A stretch of 64,000 nt of DNA from Tamarix chinensis. Lineage: Eukaryota; Streptophyta; Magnoliopsida; Caryophyllales; Tamaricaceae. The notes beneath the pieces are model-generated. The model saw nothing but the letters and a program-made list of their open reading frames with translations, was not told where the DNA came from and did no database searches. The stretch is taken from contig CM060181.1 in assembly GCA_030549775.1 (NCBI GenBank), forward strand, positions 50,660,218 to 50,724,217, in the 5' to 3' direction. The translations under genes and the position numbers were made by a program. Below are positions 59,714-64,000 of this stretch, piece by piece (the first letter of the stretch is position 1; every line of letters starts with the position of its first letter).

Positions 59714-60260
59714 TTAAATTTTAATCTCTTCCACAACATTTTGTTCTTGAAAAATCAAACTCCCATCATTAGTTCTCTTGTCCTCTTTTTTGGCCTCAAC
59801 TTTCTCTACTCCACTTGAATTGAATTGAAAATCTCTTTTCTCTAAAGGAACTAAATAATTATCCTTATTAACATCATGAGTAACATTTATATACTTTTTT
59901 TTTGCCATGTATTCCACATAACATATGACATTTTTCCATATGCAACACATCCCATAAGACACCATTGACATAGTTTTCAATCTTATAAGAAATTAAGACT
60001 TGCTTTGTTACCTTAACTCTATTTACTTTGATGAACAACGGATGTGGTATTGGATGACTCATAGCTAGTAAACTCAATTTATCAACCAACTTCTTAATAT
60101 CTATATTTACACACCTTTCAGAATAAAACATAACTTTGTATACTTTACCATCAACCCCGCATTTAATCCATAAAGTTTTATCTTTTTAAATGGTTTGATG
60201 TGTCTTGTTACATTTGGCAAGTTCAAAACTCAATTATTGTATCTCCATAAAAAAAGTTTG
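59714..60260 (-). pseudogene. Gypsy aspartic protease remnant
   Basis: Minus strand: KKLVDKLSLLAMSHPIPHPL, KVTKQVLISYKIENYVNGVL, WDVLHMEKCHMLCGIHGKKK and INVTHDVNKDNYLVPLEK follow the gypsy pattern KLVxKLxLxxxxHPxPY, KVTxxxxVxFxIGxYxDxVxCDVxPMDxCHxLLGRPW, VTHDG...LVPL. The catalytic DSG region is decayed. RT does not follow; the sequence passes into pol-tail DNA, showing a large internal deletion. Confidence 0.8.
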
Positions 60261-60300
60261 AAATTATTTCATTAAAGTAATGAGAATATTATCAAATCCA

Positions 60301-60316
60301 TGCTTTGATACAAATT
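60301..60316 (-). other. Primer binding site of the deleted gypsy element
   Basis: On the minus strand TTTGTATCAAAGCA lies just inside the 5' LTR end. It is one base from TGGTATCAAAGC-type Met-tRNA sites. Confidence 0.6.
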
Positions 60317-61179
60317 GAGTCATAGTTGATAAAATTTTGAGGATAAGTTATAGGTGAAAATCAAAGATGGTAGATATGTATAGGAGAACATGATGAATAG
60401 TGGTAACAGATCGTGGTGATGAGTATGGTATATAGATATGGGATATAAATTAGGGAATTCAAAACAATCACAAACTACTATTGATTAGGCTCATATAGAA
60501 AATAATCAAAAGATTTCTAAATTATCACTCACATAGATAAGATAATTTAGTAAAAAATACAAATCAACATGATTATGAACTTGAATTACAAGAAATTATT
60601 ATGGCTAAATTAATCTTATTGAAGTTTAATATCCCACACATAAGATAAGATTAAACTAAAATGAAAAACCAAACAATATCTCCTAGTATCCACACTATAC
60701 AAGTAGAAAATAAAAAGGTAAAACACACTCTAAACGATAAAAGTATATTATATCTAAAATAATCATCTAACAAAAAACAAAATAATTTAGTAAAAAAATT
60801 AGATAATAACTAATTAATACTTAATATCAAAGTATTATTCATAATAATGCTTACATAAATAGTATGCATGAATAGTATCCTAATAAAATCCTAACAACCT
60901 GTATCTTATGTCAACTAACGACCTCTGATAAGATAATTTATACCATAAGATAAATTGAATTACTAACTTAGAAAATAACCTTAAAGTAACCTAATCTTTC
61001 TTTATGAGGCTTTTGTAAGGGGTAGTGTCTTCTTGAGGGCATAATATTCCTTCCCTAGAGTTAAGTTTCCCTCCACTTGTAGGATACACACCCCTTTCCT
61101 AAGGTCATCCATCCCTCTTGTAGGGTGCTTTATAAGGCATGTTGTGGCATACTATGTGATTTTAGGGTGTGGTCCCACA
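60317..61179 (-). mobile_element. 5' LTR of the deleted gypsy element
   Basis: About 863 bp. The minus strand begins TGTGGGACCACACC at 61179 and ends just before the PBS. It aligns with the two halves of the 3' LTR. Sequence AATTTAGTAAAAAATACAAA near 60548 marks the approximate site corresponding to the copy G insertion in the partner. Confidence 0.78.
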
Positions 61180-61185
61180 TCACAA

Positions 61186-61345
61186 GAGATGAAATCTTTT
61201 GATATCAAGTCCTATTTCCATTTGGGAACAACCAATGGTTGTATTAAAACCCTAAGTCTCATATGATTGACCTTTTAAAAAGCTAAAAATCTCAACAAAA
61301 ACGTATCCACCTTTATCTTCATGCAAGACCACTGATAGATATTTC
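61186..61345 (-). pseudogene. Gypsy integrase N-terminal part
   Basis: On the minus strand YKELRNIYQWSCMK, KVNHMRLRVLIQPLVVPKWK and DLISKDFIS match the family order YxDLKxxYWWxGMK, KxEHQRPxGLLQPLPxPxWKWE and DISMDFIxGLP. It continues at 54293 (LSFLRTC...), so the nested element entered within the DFIS/GLP junction. The zinc-finger Cys residues have been lost. Confidence 0.82.
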
Positions 61346-62188
61346 TCAATTCTTTGTACCGAACTCAAACTTAAAATTTAAATTGCCATAAAGAACACTT
61401 AAAAAATGAATTGCATTATCCTATGATCTTTGCATAATACCCTATTTTTCAAAAGATTAATTTGTAAAATCATATTCTTAAGATAATGATTTATTTTCCT
61501 CAAATTGAATTAAATTATGTTATATGAAATTATGTTGAAAGATATTCAAGAAAATACTTCACACTAGAAAACTAGTTAATTAGTTATGGTACAAACTATA
61601 TCATTAGTACCTTAATATGCATATTTCTTCATCTTGATAACACAAGTTGACTACTATATCAAAAATAGTAGGCTATTTGATAGAGGATTTTATTTTGGTA
61701 CATTACTCATTTTCCTTGATTTACTCCACACATATATCCTTTTCCACATTATGAATCAACTCACCTACTAATCACTTACTTCCACCTTACGTTCACACCT
61801 CTTAACCTCCTCCTTAACTACGCCAATATATCACCCTTTACCCTCCTCCATGACATTATTATACATAAAATAGAATTCCCTCTAATCACCTTCACACAAG
61901 TTCAATAGTCATCACGAACCCATGTCCAAAAAACCTTACTCAATAAGCTTCTAATCTAGACTTTGTCTATGAGTTTGTGTGTACATGCATGAAGTGTTGT
62001 GCACCATTGAGCATCTTTGTATTATATCTTCCATTTTAGGATATCTTCATGTCATTCCTCTCTTTTTTTGTTTACATATTAAACCTTTCCATCTTTAATA
62101 TTCAAGATTTAAAATTTCAAAAGTCATATAAAGCCTTTAGCTTCTTTTTTTTTGTGCTTTGAATTAAACAAATAAGAGTTAATACTTA
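61346..62188. other. AT-rich DNA, expected gypsy pol continuation not recognised
   Basis: By position this should hold the RNase H/RT of the gypsy element whose integrase ends at 61345 (minus strand), but I could not recognise those domains. It ends at the start of copy H. Confidence 0.4.
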
Positions 62189-64000
62189 TGTATCACCTCT
62201 TTTTTCACTACGAAAAATTTTCGTCAAAACAAGCTACGGAAGCAAAAAATACCTAGGAAAATGGGGTGTTACCGTTGCACCTAACATAGGATAAATGTTC
62301 ATAGCCTACCCCATATCATATACAATGCTAAATCATTCAAAAACTTAGAACAAAATAGTGAGAAAAATAACTGTTTAATTAAACAATTCTAAAAGTGTTT
62401 ACACCAAAGGACCCCAACGTGTTCTGATCAATCATTATAAAATACAGGCCAGAAAGTACAAGGCTAAAAAATATAAGTTAGGGCATGATACCCAAATTAA
62501 AACCATGGTCCACCACGAACCCACCAAAACCTTTCGGATGTCTTTGCTCACAAGCCCTGACCCAACTAAGGTAGGCCCTTTACTAGCCATCCACAAAGAC
62601 CTTCACACTGTCTTCTGCTTGTAGGAATGAGCAGATGACCGAAAAAAAAGGCACATTAGTACACTATGTATTGAGTAAGCCAGGTTGCTCCCTCAATGTA
62701 CACAGATATGCTAAATTACCATACTAGAAGATAGATTACAATGTATCATGATAAGACTATATATAAAGGTAATATTGCATAAACCATGCTATCACATATA
62801 ATTCCATAATAGTAGAATCCATCATGCTTAGATTCACCACGTTTTCACATAAACACTTACATAAGCAATAACAAAGAGTAATCATCAAATTATTTAGGAT
62901 ATACCATCCATTTATCCATGTAAGAGATAGGCCAATCACTCAATCAATGTTCCATTCCATAACCAATTAGCGAAGTGCATGAACTAGCTTTATTTATTTT
63001 GGTCGATCATATCATTACTACCATTTCTTAGTCAATCATCATCCATTCATTTGGTTACCATTCCTAATTATCAACTAGTATTTACCACTCATATTTTATT
63101 ATCATCGAGTGATGGCTTGTGCACTACCCCATAGTCTCACATACTATGGAAGCTGATCCAAATAGGGACATAAAGTCCTGGTCAAAGGCAATCACCAAGT
63201 AGACATAAGTCCAGGCCAAAGCCAATCAGCTAGGTAACTAGACCCTTTAGTATCAATAGCCCTAGTACATCATCAATGTCTAGATTAGGCAAGGCATCTT
63301 AGGATCCTTCTTGAAGGTAAAGCCTTAAGGCACCAAAAATGCCTAAAGGCAGACTAACCCCTAGTAGCTAATAGAGGATCGGGTAACTAGTCAATCGATT
63401 TACCCTAATACAACACCAAATCAAAACTTTCATGCAAATTATTACATATAAATCCTCTTTATCCATAAATCATGTATCAACATCAACTAACATATTTCCA
63501 ACCGAAATAGCATGCATTTCTTGACATGAGTTAGCCATAAACTACTTTTACCCATTTTCATGCTTTTTACCCAAATCATGTCATGTAAGCATCCAAATCA
63601 TACACACAACTGCATTTATTCATTCTTACATGAAGGCATAAACTAACGATAACACCTAACATGAAAGAACACTTGCTAAATATTTTAGAACCAAGAATCA
63701 CTTACTTGATGCAGGCAAAATCCTCTTAAAATTAGAAATCCCAACTGTAGAAATTCTCAGCTTTGAAAATATTAAAGCAAAATCATATCAAATTTTGAAT
63801 CTTAAAAATAGAATAGGATAAGAACATAACACTTGAGGCTAAAAACATAGAAATAGTTAAACTAGACTAATCAACTGTTCCTAGAATCTAACTGTTCCTT
63901 ACTTGAGAATCGAGATAAGGAAGATTTTGAGAGAGGATCATAAGAGTGTGTAGAAATAGATTAGCAAGGCTTAAAGTGTGGAATGAAGAGAGGGGGAATG
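62189..64000. mobile_element. Long LTR-like element, left half (copy H), runs off the window
   Basis: Starts TGTATCACCTC (decayed TGTAACACCTC) and follows copy F closely: CTACGGAAGCAAAAAATACC, AATGGGGTGTTACC, CACCTAACATAGGATA, then a GCCAAAGCCAATCA array near 63180-63235 and TAACTAGTCAATCGATTTAC near 63385. It is truncated by the window end at 1812 bases. Confidence 0.75.

Larger units (their letters stand above)
54294..61179 (-). mobile_element. Internally deleted gypsy element nested in a gypsy integrase
   Basis: On the minus strand it begins TGTGGGACCACACC (61179) and ends CAAGTTTGCA (54294). TTGTG (minus strand) flanks both sides, at 61181-61185 (with one extra base before the element) and 54289-54293. 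It consists of a 5' LTR (60317-61179), a PBS-like site, a protease remnant, a pol 3' tail and polypurine stretch near 59223-59290, and a 3' LTR (54294-59222) that is itself split by 54593-58441. Gag, RT, RNase H and integrase are missing. Confidence 0.78.

Overview
This window is intergenic DNA from a plant nuclear genome, built almost entirely from decayed transposable elements. I found no intact conserved host gene. The evidence for a plant is a Cassandra-type TRIM carrying 5S rRNA-like LTRs, Ty1/copia and Ty3/gypsy elements of plant type, Ac-like hAT miniature elements, and long AT-rich, CpG-poor stretches. The GC-richer islands with runs such as gctagc, gtacgtac and gcatgc feel monocot-like, but that is only an impression.

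Layout. 1-4.0 kb: a C-rich tract with a duplicated TATA motif, an ATT microsatellite, then a 5'-truncated copia element (pol pseudogene plus 3' LTR) abutting a fragment of an Ac-like hAT element. 4.0-9.2 kb: a GC-richer island without recognisable conserved domains (one candidate spliced micro-ORF), then AT-rich filler and a second small island. 9.2-14.4 kb: a structurally complete copia element on the minus strand (both LTRs, PBS, TCTAC target duplication), inactivated by stops and frameshifts. 14.4-18.2 kb: AT-rich DNA with several tandem duplications. 18.2-18.9 kb: a complete Cassandra TRIM with ATAAA target duplication. 20.9-28.8 kb: a copia RT relic, then a gypsy element (LTR, PBS, gag, protease, part of RT, LTR) whose protease is split by a 3.4-kb LTR-like insertion. 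30.5-31.2 kb: a gypsy RT/RNase H relic on the minus strand. 31.6-36.5 kb: simple-sequence and degenerate repeats.

36.5-64 kb is dominated by repeated copies of one family of long LTR-like sequences of about 3.1-3.9 kb. They start TGTAACACC, usually end in GGGGTRTTACA or a decayed form of it, and contain no protein domains. Copies are at 23765-27207, 36571-39712, 46377-53188 (split), 47443-50891 (nested in the previous one), 54593-58441 and 62189 to the window end, with fragments near 40358 and 43.2-46.3 kb. Two hAT-type miniature elements with 8-bp flanking duplications lie at 40637-41587 and 42666-43139. From 53.2 to 62.2 kb a three-level nest can be read: an old gypsy integrase (minus strand) is split by an internally deleted gypsy element, whose own left LTR is split by one of the long LTR-like sequences.

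The elements do not form a pathway; the window records successive insertions. The strongest observations are the solo-LTR-like family with its variable internal arrays, the dated nesting order, the Cassandra element, and the Ac-like miniature elements. Percentages and copy comparisons were made by eye, and no database search was possible.
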